From Acidobacteriaceae bacterium (GTDB lineage: Bacteria; Acidobacteriota; Terriglobia; Terriglobales; Acidobacteriaceae): a stretch of DNA of 5,631 nt. The position numbers and the translations under genes were made by a program. Shown piece after piece: positions 5,574-5,631 of the stretch (its first letter is position 1; every line of letters begins with the position of its first letter). The DNA lies in the NCBI GenBank assembly GCA_003156495.1, contig PMHC01000323.1:192-5822 (forward strand). Reading direction: 5' to 3'. A model generated the notes under the pieces. The model made no database searches and was not told the origin of the DNA. It was given only the letters and a program-made list of their open reading frames with translations.

Positions 5574-5631
5574 GCACCCAGGAGAGCTTTTCATCATGGG
5601 TGTATCGGGGTATTAGAGCATTTTTACCAAT

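Overview
The window looks like chromosomal DNA from a moderately GC-rich Gram-negative bacterium. The best guess is an acidobacterium (Terriglobia / Koribacter-like). Three things point there: a split glycyl-tRNA synthetase, an outer-membrane beta-barrel with a GGPPFITDDP-type N-terminus, and two kinds of intergenic hairpin repeat whose wording (TCAGGGGCTAAAGCCC, GGCACG-C...CCCTTCAAA and CCCACCTT...AAGGTGGGGCACCC) I associate with acidobacterial genomes. This assignment is recalled, not searched. No phage, CRISPR, toxin-antitoxin or insertion-sequence gene is visible.

Layout. Positions 1-524 (+) hold the C-terminal part of glyQ, cut by the window edge. glyS (634-2736, +) follows after a 109-base gap, so the two subunits of the alpha/beta glycyl-tRNA synthetase sit in one probable operon. 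A 243-base convergent gap (2737-2979) holds a hairpin over the glyS stop and several repeat pieces. On the minus strand lie a YceH-family winged-helix protein (2980-3648) and, upstream of it, a predicted outer-membrane beta-barrel protein (3965-4831), separated by a 316-base gap with more repeats. A 109-base divergent promoter region (4832-4940) leads to a KH/R3H (Jag/KhpB-like) RNA-binding protein (4941-5492, +). The last 139 bases contain a long hairpin with a UUCG loop.

How the genes relate. glyQ and glyS together charge tRNA-Gly. The other three genes are not obviously linked to this or to one another and look like ordinary single-gene units. No new gene system was found. The most interesting material is in the gaps: two bipartite elements, one on each side of yceH in the same orientation, each made of two small hairpins exactly 22 bases apart. 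Both hairpins carry a compensatory base-pair change between the copies, while the 22-base spacers have largely diverged. That pattern suggests a structured mobile or RNA-level repeat family.
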